From NCBI GenBank assembly GCA_003505715.1, contig DNXU01000537.1, positions 4,027 through 24,443 on the forward strand: 20,417 bases of DNA, in the 5' to 3' direction. This DNA comes from Cyanobacteria bacterium UBA8803. GTDB taxonomy: Bacteria; Cyanobacteriota; Cyanobacteriia; Cyanobacteriales; Coleofasciculaceae. This document shows positions 8,739-16,892 of the stretch, in pieces. The number at the start of each line of letters is the position of its first letter. Position 1 is the first letter of the stretch. The notes beneath the pieces are model-generated. The model saw nothing but the letters and a program-made list of their open reading frames with translations. It had not been told where the DNA came from and did no database searches. A program made the translations under genes and the position numbers.

Positions 8739-11700
8739 CTAATTCTGAGGGCGAAGATGCTCCAGTCGCTCAACAAGTTGCTCTATCTGGCTGTTCCTGT
8801 CGCGAAACCACTCTCTAGACCAAATTCTGTAAATGCGCCAGCCAAGTTTCTCCAACACCAATTGCCGAAGGCGATCACGATCGCGGACAGTTGAATATCT
8901 GTGATAAGTTACCCCATCACACTCGATGCCCAATAGAAACTCATCCCGATGGTCGTTTTTCACTGCTAAGTCAATTCGGTAATCTGAGCAACCTACTCGC
9001 CTCTCCACTCGGTAGTTACGCTTGATCAAAGCGAGGTAGATGTCGTCTTCTAAAGAAGAATTTAATCGAGTCAAATTATCAGATTGATTCCCCTCCAATT
9101 TTTTACCATCACTTGCAGCGTAAGCAAGGTAGTCTTTTAGCAGAGCCACGCCTCTACTGTTAGTCCGACTGAGGTCTAAATTCTCTGCCTGAATTGAAGC
9201 AACTAACACGAGCTTGTACTTAGCACGGGTTATTGCCACATTCAGCCGCCGTTCTCCTCCCTGTCGGCTCAGGGGACCGAAATTATGGATGAACTCACCT
9301 TGGCTATCAAATCCATATCCAAAGCTAAGAATAATCACGTCTCGCTCATCACCCTGAACCCGTTCTAGGGGTTTAAGGAAGAAATTAGGTGAGTTGTCCT
9401 GACAAAATTCTTCTAGGTTTGGATTAGTAGCACTCAGTTGATCAAGCTGCTCTTCAATGGCATCAGATTGAGGTTTACTGAATGCAATAATACCTAAAGA
9501 CTGCTGGGGGTTTTGCTGAACATGCTTCAGCGTCAGCCGCGCCACTTCCTCTGCTTCACGAATGTTGTCTCGCCGCCCTCCGCGATCGTAGATTCCTCCC
9601 TCAACGTACCGGAAATGGACGCCTCGATTAGCGTCTTTCACAGGGTTGGGGAAAGAGATGAGCTGTGACTCGTAGACTTTCTGGTTGGAGAAGGCAATGA
9701 GGCTCTCGTCTTGACTTCGGTAGTGCCACATCAGGATATGGTTTTCCATGAAAGTCCAGCACTCGTCAAGTACGCTCTCGTAGATATCCTCATCCTCATC
9801 ATCTTCTTCATCAGAGCTAGTGCCTACAAAAAATGAAGTGGGCGGAAGTTGCTTGTTGTCCCCAACAACAATTACCTGCTTGGCTCGCATAATGGAGGGG
9901 ATTGCCTCTTCGGTACGGATTTGGGATGCTTCATCAAAGATAACGACATCGAAGTGAACCACTTGTGGATCGACGTACTGGCTTACTGCAAGTGGACTCA
10001 TTAGCCAGCAGGGCTTGAGAGTAGTGACAAGTTCGGGAGCATTTGTGATGAACTCACGGATTTCCTTGTGCCTGTTTTGCTTTCCACTCTGTTGCTGAAG
10101 CAATTGCATTTGTTGCTTCGCTGTTGGTTGTCTAGACCACTCTCGCCAGCAATCAGCATGGAGCTGCCGAAGGCGGTCTCTTGCTACTTCATACTGCCGA
10201 GAATCAAGCTCAGAAAATTCCCGCACTACCTGCTCGTGGAGATGTGAGTGGAAGTTCCGCAGCTTAGGATTATTGCTGTGTACGTATTTTAGCCAGTTTT
10301 CGTAAACACCTTTCTCTAGAATGGGATACCAAGATTCTGGTGAAATCTCAGATTCCCGCAGCTTTGATAAGAATGCCCCAGCTCCTAAAGCTTCTATTTG
10401 CTCGATCAAGTTCTGATAGGTTAGCCAATCCTCGAACAAGTCAAGTTCGCTTTCAGCAGTGTTGAGAAAACCTCCCACCTCTTCTAAAGAATTGGTTCTC
10501 AGGGAATCAATAAATTCTTGGGGAAAGTAATTCAGCAAGAAGTCGAAACCTGCTTCAATCTGGTTCTGGTTAGTCTCCAGTTCGTCCTGTAGTCTTTCCA
10601 GTTCCCGACGGCAATCAAGTGAGGAAATAGCTGCTGCTACTTTCTCGGTATTAAGATCGTGTTTTCGCAGCTCTATCAACCAGTCAAGCGCCCTCCGGAT
10701 GCTTTCCAAGTCCGGTTGCTCTGTATTGAAAAATGGTCTAAAAGCAACGCGAGCTGGGTGCGCGGGATCTCTGAGTCTGTTACGAAGATCCTGAAGACAC
10801 ACTGCTTGCTTAAGATCCGATATCAATTCCTCATCGGAAACTCGACCTTTTACTTTCCGACATTTGAGTGTACTTATACGAACTTGCCAATAAGTACGCC
10901 GTAAGAAGCAAAAGAATCCCTTGGACTTTTGATATTGTTCTAGGAGTGCTGGTAAGTTTAAGTCGAGGATTGCATTGCTGTACTTAGCTTTTAGAGGGTT
11001 AGTCCGAATAGCCTCAACGTCCCATTCAAGGTCGCAGAACAACTGATGCAGGGTGCTGACATCTGTTCCTCTTTGCCATCCTTCTGGAACTGGGGGAGCG
11101 GCAACCACATGGGCTACGGCTGAATACAGAGCTTGCAGGTCTGCCAAAGGAGTTTCTCCTCCCAATAGCTCACCCAACCGGACTTTAGCCCTCTCGGCTA
11201 TTTGAATTCCTCGACGCAGGTTTTCAATTCCTCCTGAAAATTCTGAACGAACTTCAAATGGGAAGTCTTTGAGCTGGCTCCTTGTCCATACAGTTGTTGC
11301 CTTTTCCCGGAAAAATTGCAAAAATCCGCTGAGGTTACGCAGTAATTCCTCTGCATCCAATAACCGTAAATCAGACCACTCTTGAACATTAGAAAGCGTA
11401 AATTCGAGTATCGGAATCCTAGCTTGTTCGAGTCTGAGGAGTTCGCCGTAGAGTTCAAAAGCAGACTTATTCAGGGGTTGCTGCTTCTGATGTAAACGTA
11501 CCGGGTGATCCTTTAGGGTTTGACGACAGCGACGAAGCTTATGGAATAACAAGTTTTGCTCTTGTAACACATGGCGTTGTAAAAGCTGACTGGCAGTTTT
11601 ATTCAGATGTTCGTAAAAGTCTTTTTTATTAGTCGTACCCCTATGATGAAGATTTAAGCAGGCATCCTCAAGACCACAGTCTTTAAGCCTGTTAAAGACA

Positions 11701-12680
11701 ACTTCTAAAGCAGTTTCTTTTTCTGAAACCAGCAAGACGCGCTTCTGTGCGCCCATCAGCTCAGCTATCATATTGACGATAGTTTGGCTTTTCCCCGTGC
11801 CAGGTGGTCCCTGCACTACGAAGTTAAGTCCTGCTTTTGCTGCCTCAATGACTTCCTGCTGGCTGGAATCAGCTTCAAGTATCTGGAAGACTGCTTCAGG
11901 ATCAACTCGCTCATCTAGTTCTCTAGCATCGATTTTCTGAGGAATATTTGACTTGTCTGCTGTCGAGTTACCCGCCAGCGCTAGGAGAATCGGATGTTTG
12001 GCGACTATTTCCTCATTCTGTTCAAGCCGCTCAATGTCTCGAATCATTGCTGCCTTTGTCCTCTGAAACAAGCTAATGTAGGCAGTGTTCTCCACGTTCC
12101 AGTTAGGACGCTCAACAACAGCTTGACGAATCCTATTCAGACGTTCGTCATAGCCCAAATTTAGCTCCATTTCACTTTCAGATAAGGTAATTCCAAAGTC
12201 AGCGCTTAGTTTTTGAACCAACACCGGGTTCAGGGAGATCTCTTCCTCGGTTGAATAGAGCGTGTACTCTTGTTTCCTAGAAGTTTTACGTAATTCGACT
12301 GGTATGAGAAGGATAGGAGAACTGATGAGTTCCTTGGACTTTTCTGCAACATTCCACGTCAAAGTACCAATAGCTACAAAAAGGCTGTTGACGCCCTTCT
12401 CCTTCAGAAGGGCATTTGCCTCTTTGCGGAGCTTATTGAGAAACTTAGTACGTTCAGTCCCCATCTGCCTGGTTTCCAACTCATCGACAGGAAGTGGGCG
12501 AGACTTTTCCCCTGTGAGAGCTTCAAACAAAATTGATATTGATTCTGGATTAGAAATCTCAACAGTAGGAGGCTTGTCTTTTTTGAAGTACAGCAGACGG
12601 TTGCGCTTACTTAAATCAGCTAGTTTGTCTTTCCAGGTTTTGATTCTCTGCTGAATTTCTGGATTTACTGCGTTATTCAT
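8739..12680 (-). CDS. DUF4011-type SF1 helicase fused to a C-terminal Vsr-like endonuclease
   Basis: A very large protein (about 1313 residues; numbering here counts from a possible GTG at 12686). The N-terminal 250 residues, with KDKLADLSKRNRLLYF (19-34), fit DUF4011. The helicase has a Q-motif-like SSQQE (274-278), Walker A GPPGTGKS (293-300), DEAS (918-921), motif III GDNKQLPP (942-949), WHYRS (987-991), motif V VQGDERDVI (1110-1118) and motif VI RRLNVAITRAK (1146-1156). About 600 residues of helical insert separate Walker A from the DEAS box. The C terminus is a Vsr/PD-(D/E)XK nuclease with RIDLAV (Asp1239), IECDG (Glu1255, Asp1257), VRDRDR and GWRIYRIWS. Such fusions occur in bacterial defence islands and should unwind and cut nucleic acid. 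The ATG at 12680 is preferred because AGGGTG lies 5 bases upstream of it. It is the first gene of the minus-strand array. Confidence 0.93.
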   Translation of the reverse strand: MNNAVNPEIQQRIKTWKDKLADLSKRNRLLYFKKDKPPTVEISNPESISILFEALTGEKSRPLPVDELETRQMGTERTKFLNKLRKEANALLKEKGVNSLFVAIGTLTWNVAEKSKELISSPILLIPVELRKTSRKQEYTLYSTEEEISLNPVLVQKLSADFGITLSESEMELNLGYDERLNRIRQAVVERPNWNVENTAYISLFQRTKAAMIRDIERLEQNEEIVAKHPILLALAGNSTADKSNIPQKIDARELDERVDPEAVFQILEADSSQQEVIEAAKAGLNFVVQGPPGTGKSQTIVNMIAELMGAQKRVLLVSEKETALEVVFNRLKDCGLEDACLNLHHRGTTNKKDFYEHLNKTASQLLQRHVLQEQNLLFHKLRRCRQTLKDHPVRLHQKQQPLNKSAFELYGELLRLEQARIPILEFTLSNVQEWSDLRLLDAEELLRNLSGFLQFFREKATTVWTRSQLKDFPFEVRSEFSGGIENLRRGIQIAERAKVRLGELLGGETPLADLQALYSAVAHVVAAPPVPEGWQRGTDVSTLHQLFCDLEWDVEAIRTNPLKAKYSNAILDLNLPALLEQYQKSKGFFCFLRRTYWQVRISTLKCRKVKGRVSDEELISDLKQAVCLQDLRNRLRDPAHPARVAFRPFFNTEQPDLESIRRALDWLIELRKHDLNTEKVAAAISSLDCRRELERLQDELETNQNQIEAGFDFLLNYFPQEFIDSLRTNSLEEVGGFLNTAESELDLFEDWLTYQNLIEQIEALGAGAFLSKLRESEISPESWYPILEKGVYENWLKYVHSNNPKLRNFHSHLHEQVVREFSELDSRQYEVARDRLRQLHADCWREWSRQPTAKQQMQLLQQQSGKQNRHKEIREFITNAPELVTTLKPCWLMSPLAVSQYVDPQVVHFDVVIFDEASQIRTEEAIPSIMRAKQVIVVGDNKQLPPTSFFVGTSSDEEDDEDEDIYESVLDECWTFMENHILMWHYRSQDESLIAFSNQKVYESQLISFPNPVKDANRGVHFRYVEGGIYDRGGRRDNIREAEEVARLTLKHVQQNPQQSLGIIAFSKPQSDAIEEQLDQLSATNPNLEEFCQDNSPNFFLKPLERVQGDERDVIILSFGYGFDSQGEFIHNFGPLSRQGGERRLNVAITRAKYKLVLVASIQAENLDLSRTNSRGVALLKDYLAYAASDGKKLEGNQSDNLTRLNSSLEDDIYLALIKRNYRVERRVGCSDYRIDLAVKNDHRDEFLLGIECDGVTYHRYSTVRDRDRLRQLVLEKLGWRIYRIWSREWFRDRNSQIEQLVERLEHLRPQN

Positions 12681-12686
12681 TAACAC

Positions 12687-13039
12687 CCTATTTCACGACA
12701 GCTAATGAAGAAAGACCTCTGATCAAAGATGCATTCCAAATCTACCAACGTTAGTGATCCAAATCACACTAGTGCTATACCTTGATGGTTAAGACAAAGC
12801 CCTAATAGTACTTGGAGGCTTTCATTTACCCACTTTCTCCAACTTGGAGGCAATTAGGCGTTAAGCCATAAAATCATATCGCGATCCTTGGGAAGTCAAG
12901 GCGAAGAGCCGCAACAAGTAGACAGGCTCCAGAACCTTCAATTTTCCTTATAGTCGGCGTAGGAGGACTTCGTTTGTATAGCGCCAGACTTCCAGTCTGT
13001 CGGCAATTTACCAAATTCAGTTGCACCCTCAGCTAATTT
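12687..13039. other. Non-coding spacer upstream of the helicase operon
   Basis: About 350 bp with no supported gene. It contains the CRP-like dyad at 12753-12768. A hairpin CAGACT-TCC-AGTCTG at 12985-12999 sits within the sequence GTATAGCGCCAGACTTCCAG, which has the look of a dispersed cyanobacterial repeat. The operon promoter must lie here, but I cannot place it with confidence. Confidence 0.5.
12753..12768 (-). promoter_or_regulatory. CRP-like palindrome upstream of the helicase operon
   Basis: The minus strand reads TGTGATTTGGATCACT. Its centre is the perfect dyad GTGAT-TTGG-ATCAC, and it fits the CRP-family consensus TGTGA-N6-TCACA except for the last base. It lies about 73 bp upstream of the preferred ATG of the first gene in the array. 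Cyanobacterial cAMP receptor proteins use this consensus. No convincing -10 and -35 pair could be assigned around it, so regulation is a hypothesis. Confidence 0.4.
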
Positions 13040-13264
13040 TCAAAAACACGATAGCAACTGTACATGTGACCAAGGTATTTCACTAATAGGAGCGACAAGA
13101 GCCTCAGCACCTGCCGCTAGAAAATCATTAGCAAACTGGGCAGATGCACAAGCTCCACTTACAATTAATTTGCCCTGCCATTCATCCTGAAAGCTAGTTT
13201 GTTTGCCTTTGAAGATGCAATCGACTGGCAAGATTGGATCGTTGTTTGGCTCAACTCGCTTCAG
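13040..13264 (-). pseudogene. Possible C-terminal remnant of a decayed gene
   Basis: A minus-strand frame stays open from just after an in-frame TAA near 13264 to a stop at 13040. It encodes about 74 residues including GKLIVSGACASAQFANDFLA and AGAEALVAPISEIPW. The Gly/Ala-rich beta-alpha pattern reads like the C-terminal piece of a real enzyme, loosely recalling the end of CHAT or caspase-like domains. There is no ATG: the first possible start is a TTG at 13231, with no ribosome-binding site. It is therefore more likely a fragment than an intact gene. Family identity is not established, and a chance open frame remains possible. Confidence 0.25.
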
Positions 13265-13323
13265 TTATTCTGTATTGAAGAACGCCATCAGTGTTAAAAT
13301 TTATTGTCTCAGGAAGCAAAACC

Positions 13324-13923
13324 ATGCCATACAGCAGTTTCACCTTAGCTAAAGCGAAAAAAGATTTTGGTCTAACAACTGCTGAAGGAGGGCGGTTTTT
13401 GCCGCCAATTGACCCCATAGCTCCCAGTTCTCGGCTACAAGATGCGTTGGCAGATTTGCCTTGGGCGATCGCTGTTGGCTCAGAAAAGGCTAAGTCCGAG
13501 GGCATCATTTACCCAATCCTACAAGAGGTAAGACGTATTTTAAAAAATCAGGTGAGTCTCTTCTCTGGTAGAGATTTTACAGTGGATGTCAACAAAGGAC
13601 TGAATGGCTATGTTGATTACCTGATTAGCCGTTCTCAAGAACAACTAGAAATCGAAGCACCAGTCGTGATGGTGGCGGAAGCGAAACGAGATAACCTGAA
13701 TGAAGGCTTGGGACAGTGCATTGCAGAAATGGTCGCTGCTCAAATTTTCAATCAAGCCAATCAGGTTAATATTTCCACAATTTACGGGTCAGTCAGTAAC
13801 GGTACTCAATGGCGCTTCTTGAAATTGGCAGGGTCAACGGTGACTATAGATTTGATGGATTATGCTCTACCTCCAGTTGACCAAATTTTGGGCTTTCTAG
13901 TCTGGATAGTTCGAGAGGGTTAG
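13324..13923 (+). CDS. PD-(D/E)XK nuclease-like small protein
   Basis: A 199-residue protein starting at the ATG at 13324, chosen because AGGAAG lies 7 bases upstream; an in-frame GTG at 13291 lacks such a site. The core has FTVDVNKGLNGYVDYLISR (85-103; Asp98), VVMVAEAKRDNL (114-125; Glu119 and Lys121) and LGQCIAEMVAA (129-139; Gln131). The spacing Asp-(about 20)-Glu-x-Lys followed by a helix with Gln is the PD-(D/E)XK fold pattern. I recall similar proteins as common and uncharacterised in filamentous cyanobacteria. It points away from the helicase operon. Whether it is an active nuclease, and what it cuts, is unknown; a link to the neighbouring array rests on proximity only. Confidence 0.8.
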   Translation: MPYSSFTLAKAKKDFGLTTAEGGRFLPPIDPIAPSSRLQDALADLPWAIAVGSEKAKSEGIIYPILQEVRRILKNQVSLFSGRDFTVDVNKGLNGYVDYLISRSQEQLEIEAPVVMVAEAKRDNLNEGLGQCIAEMVAAQIFNQANQVNISTIYGSVSNGTQWRFLKLAGSTVTIDLMDYALPPVDQILGFLVWIVREG

Positions 13924-13927
13924 AAAC

Positions 13928-14004
13928 GAATAAAGTCCACAACTGTTTTAGTCGGTTTCAACCGGCTTTAGCTATTAGCCGTAGAATTGATTCTACGGCG
14001 GGAT
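13928..14004. repeat. 77-bp double-hairpin repeat, copy 1
   Basis: This copy matches the one at 14267-14343 at 72 of 77 positions, in the same orientation. It contains hairpin one, AGTCGG-TTTCAA-CCGGCT (13950-13967, one G-T pair), and hairpin two, CCGTAGAAT-TG-ATTCTACGG (13979-13998). It begins 4 bp after the stop of the nuclease-like gene and contains the stop codon of the minus-strand antitoxin-like gene. It looks like a small dispersed, possibly MITE-like, cyanobacterial repeat. Confidence 0.85.
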
Positions 14005-14250
14005 ATTTTTTAATTGGCTTTCTCGATGTTCATTAGCTTCCTGCCTAGTCCGGGAAACCCAGGTTTGAGCATCTTCACCTAATGCAGGTGCGGGAACTAA
14101 ACCGCGAATTTCGTTCCATCGTTGTCGAGGTTTGGTAATATGTTGCGTTTGTCTAGCTTTTTCGGCTAGATAGGCGATTAATTCTAGTTGTTCTTCTAGC
14201 GTTAGAGTATCGGCTTGCTGCTTTAATTTTTGAAGGTTATTGTAACTCAT
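13993..14250 (-). CDS. Orphan antitoxin-like protein
   Basis: An 85-residue protein. Residues 1-33 (NLQKLKQQADTLTLEEQLEL and IAYLAEKAR) form a helical segment with the TLTLEEQLELI motif seen in many small cyanobacterial antitoxins. The part KPRQRWNEIRGLVPAPALG (40-58), then EDAQTWVSRTRQEANEHRE (59-77), is characteristic of the same group, which I recall being encoded next to PIN (VapC-type) toxins. No toxin gene lies downstream: only 69 bp separate the stop from the nuclease-like gene. The last three codons and the stop (IPP-stop) lie inside repeat copy 1, so the natural C terminus may have been replaced. It may be an orphan remnant or may act on a toxin encoded elsewhere. Confidence 0.7.
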   Translation of the reverse strand: MSYNNLQKLKQQADTLTLEEQLELIAYLAEKARQTQHITKPRQRWNEIRGLVPAPALGEDAQTWVSRTRQEANEHRESQLKNIPP

Positions 14251-14266
14251 AGTTGTTTTATTTGTA

Positions 14267-14343
14267 GACTAAAGACAACAACTATTTTAGTCGGTTTCAA
14301 CCGACTTTAGCTATTAGCCGTAGAATTGATTCTACGGCGGGAT
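14267..14343. repeat. 77-bp double-hairpin repeat, copy 2
   Basis: Second direct copy, 339 bp from the first. Here hairpin one is perfect (AGTCGG-TTTCAA-CCGACT) and is enclosed by a further complementary pair, CTAAAG at 14269-14274 and CTTTAG at 14305-14310. Hairpin two is identical to that of copy 1. The two copies bracket the antitoxin-like gene, with this one at its 5' side. Confidence 0.85.
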
Positions 14344-14444
14344 CTCAGATCAAATAGATATTGGACTCGTTACCAACGACCCAAGCTAAAAATTACTAAA
14401 CCCGCCCCTTGAGCGTGCCCCATGTCAGCTAAGAAATTCTCAAA

Positions 14445-14526
14445 TGCGGACGAAAGGACTTGAACCTTCACTCCGTGAGGAACTAGAACCTAAATCTAGC
14501 GCGTCTGCCAATTCCGCCACGTCCGC
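14445..14526 (-). tRNA. trnL: tRNA-Leu (UAG anticodon)
   Basis: The minus strand folds as a class II tRNA of 82 nt. The acceptor stem is GCGGACG paired with CGTCCGC, with discriminator base A. The D arm contains GGCGGAATTGGCAGACGC. The anticodon stem CTAGA/TCTAG encloses the loop TTTAGGT, so the anticodon is UAG, reading the leucine codon CUA. A long variable arm (TTCCTCACGGAGTG) and T arm with TTCAAGT follow. CCA is not encoded. The long variable arm, the anticodon and the A discriminator together make leucine secure. Confidence 0.95.
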
Positions 14527-14621
14527 AAGTATCGTGATCGCTATCATAGCAAAAACTCGACCGTTTGAGTATGTGGGGGGAGACAAAGAAATTTATCTCC
14601 CCTTCCCACCAACAGCACCAA

Positions 14622-16892
14622 TCAACCCGATATGGCAGGACTCTCGGCTGGGTGATGATCGAACGGTAAGGTAACCGTAACTCTCGTACCAACTCCCACT
14701 TGGCTCTCTAAGTCGATTTTGCCTCCTTGTAGCTGCACGCACTGTTTTACCACTAATAATCCCAACCCGTTCCCAGCAATTGCGCCGACATTACTCCCTC
14801 GGTGGAACCCATTGAACAGAAATTTGCGATCGTCTTCAGGAATACCAATCCCACAATCTTGGATGTGGAACATCACCTTTTCCTCTTCACACACCAGTTC
14901 AAACTGGATTTCACTGCCTTCTGGAGAATACTGCATGGCATTGAGCAGTAAATTCATCAGCGTTCGCCGCAGCAATTTTTCATCCCAAAGGCCGAAACAG
15001 TGCCCTTGACTGGTAAAGGCAATGCGGTGCTGTCCACTGCCATGGTGTTGCAACTCGACACTTAGTTTATGGCAAAAGTCATTTAAATCGAGCCACGTCG
15101 GGTTTACATGCAGTTCTTTGGCTTCTATCTTCTTGAGCAAGACGAGGTCATTAAGCAGCTGGTTGATCCGTCTGGCATTGACTTGAATGCGCTGGGGGTA
15201 ATTAGTATTCGTTTCGCCATTTCCTTGCTGATGATTATTTTCAATGCGTTTGGCATAAGAGAAAATATTATTGAGCGGGCTGCGCAGTTCCTGGGTAACT
15301 ACGGAGGCAAAATGGGCAAGGTAAGATTTCAGAGCCATTAACTCCGCTTCTTTGGCTAAAGCTTCGCTGGCCGATGTTACTGCCTGTTTTTGCTCGGTAA
15401 TATCTTTAAAGGTAATTGCAACCGCTCCGCCCTCACCGTTGATATCATTCAGACGAGTCATCGTATACTCGTAGTCTCTAATCCCCTCTGCTGTAGTCAA
15501 GCTGGTTTCATCATTGATGGATAGTCCCATCTTTAACACCGTTTCTCGTTGTACCTCTAGCCGTTCCGTGACCTCAGCGGATAACTGAAGCTGCTGCCAG
15601 GTTTTACCGATAAAATCGCTTTGGGCTAACCCCCAGGCTTTGGCTGCTGTCTGGTTCACGTAGATATATTTGCCAGCGCGATCCGAGACGAAAAAGAAAT
15701 CGCTAGAACTGGAAAGAATAGTATTTAGCAGTTTACCTAACTGCTCGACCAAGGCTTCTACACTGGGGCCGGGTTGCTCTAACTGCTGGTTTGAGGCTGG
15801 GGGTTGCTCTTGCTGGCTAGCGGCTAATTGTTTAATCGCTTCCTGCTCCTGCTTAATCGCCTGCTGCTGTTTAATTGCCTCCTGCTGTTCGGCTTTCAGC
15901 TGCTTTTGCTCGGTGATATCCTCTAGGATACAAGTAATATAGATCGGTTCCTCCTCCATTGCGGGCACTAAGGCCAGGGTTAGGCGTACCCATTCTATGG
16001 ATCGCTCTGGATGGAATAAGCGCTTTTCTAACTGGTAAGAGCGGCGTTCCCCTGTGAGTAGTTGATGGAACATAGCCGACTCAACACCAGGTTTATCCCA
16101 ATTCATCAACTGCGGAAAAATCGCCTGTAATATTTCACCATCACACCCCAGCATATCCTGTAGGGTTTGGTTGCGATCAATGACGCGGCCCTCGCTATCC
16201 AAGAGCGCTATCCCAATAGCAGCCCGATCCAATACAGCACAAAACAGGTGTTTGCTCGGTGGTTGGCTGGACTCTCTGTACCGTACCGCCGCCAAGTCTT
16301 GCAGCCGCCACCGCAACCCTACAACCTGACCTTGAGTATCCTGAACGGGTACTACCGTAAACGACGCCAAAAAGGAAGAACCGCCACGAGGCTGAATTTG
16401 AACTGGCCAATTATTGATCGACTCACCCCGTTGCAGCTGACTCAGCTTGTAGTAGAAGTCCCGACGTTCCTGGGTGGCCACAAAGGCCACTAAGGATTTA
16501 CCCACTAAACCTTCTGGGGAAAAGTTCAATAACTGAGCCGCTGCCTGATTGGCTTCGGCCACTTCTGCCTCTGGATTGGTGACCAAGTAACCATCAGGGG
16601 CAAAATTAAACAGCTCTTTGTAGCGTTGGCGTTCCGCTTCTACAGCCATACGGCTTTCGGCCAACTTTTCATTTTGTTGGCGCAGTTCTCCAGCAGCAAA
16701 TTGCAATTCTTGGAGAGAATGAGACAGTTCGGTCAAACTTTCCATTAACAGTTTTTGCGGTTGAGCCGGAACTCCTTGCCCGGGTTGAGACTCATCATTC
16801 GGCACCTCGAGCAATTCGTGCGCTCGTTGCCATAGCGCTTCTACTCGTCGGAGGGACAGCGTAATTTGTTGGTCAAACGTTTCTTCAGTCAT
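14622..16892 (-). CDS. Three-PAS sensor histidine kinase lacking the phospho-acceptor histidine
   Basis: A 756-residue soluble protein with no membrane segment. A coiled-coil N terminus (about 1-90) is followed by PAS domains at about 90-200, 212-328 and 388-500, the latter two ending in the PAC-type DITEQKQ. A Q/E-rich linker (330-372) separates PAS 2 and PAS 3. The HisKA helix reads FASVVTQELRSPLNNI (528-543): where the family has H-E-L-R-x-P, the histidine is Gln534 (codon CAG). The ATPase domain looks intact: N-box NLLLNAMQYS (647-656), G1 DCGIGI (679-684) and G2 GNGLGL (707-712). It may therefore bind ATP but cannot autophosphorylate on the normal site, and might act as a partner or modulator of another kinase. 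No response regulator is adjacent, and its signal is unknown. Confidence 0.9.
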   Translation of the reverse strand: MTEETFDQQITLSLRRVEALWQRAHELLEVPNDESQPGQGVPAQPQKLLMESLTELSHSLQELQFAAGELRQQNEKLAESRMAVEAERQRYKELFNFAPDGYLVTNPEAEVAEANQAAAQLLNFSPEGLVGKSLVAFVATQERRDFYYKLSQLQRGESINNWPVQIQPRGGSSFLASFTVVPVQDTQGQVVGLRWRLQDLAAVRYRESSQPPSKHLFCAVLDRAAIGIALLDSEGRVIDRNQTLQDMLGCDGEILQAIFPQLMNWDKPGVESAMFHQLLTGERRSYQLEKRLFHPERSIEWVRLTLALVPAMEEEPIYITCILEDITEQKQLKAEQQEAIKQQQAIKQEQEAIKQLAASQQEQPPASNQQLEQPGPSVEALVEQLGKLLNTILSSSSDFFFVSDRAGKYIYVNQTAAKAWGLAQSDFIGKTWQQLQLSAEVTERLEVQRETVLKMGLSINDETSLTTAEGIRDYEYTMTRLNDINGEGGAVAITFKDITEQKQAVTSASEALAKEAELMALKSYLAHFASVVTQELRSPLNNIFSYAKRIENNHQQGNGETNTNYPQRIQVNARRINQLLNDLVLLKKIEAKELHVNPTWLDLNDFCHKLSVELQHHGSGQHRIAFTSQGHCFGLWDEKLLRRTLMNLLLNAMQYSPEGSEIQFELVCEEEKVMFHIQDCGIGIPEDDRKFLFNGFHRGSNVGAIAGNGLGLLVVKQCVQLQGGKIDLESQVGVGTRVTVTLPFDHHPAESPAISG

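Noticed and set aside
12262..12654. A 130-codon plus-strand open frame
   Set aside because: It lies entirely antisense to the DUF4011 part of the helicase and has no family features.
13928..14343. The two 77-bp copies as ends of an insertion sequence
   Set aside because: They are direct repeats, not inverted, and no transposase lies between them; the only gene is antitoxin-like.
14483..14692. Minus-strand frame reading through the tRNA region
   Set aside because: It is the translation of tRNA-Leu and its flank; the tRNA fold explains the sequence.
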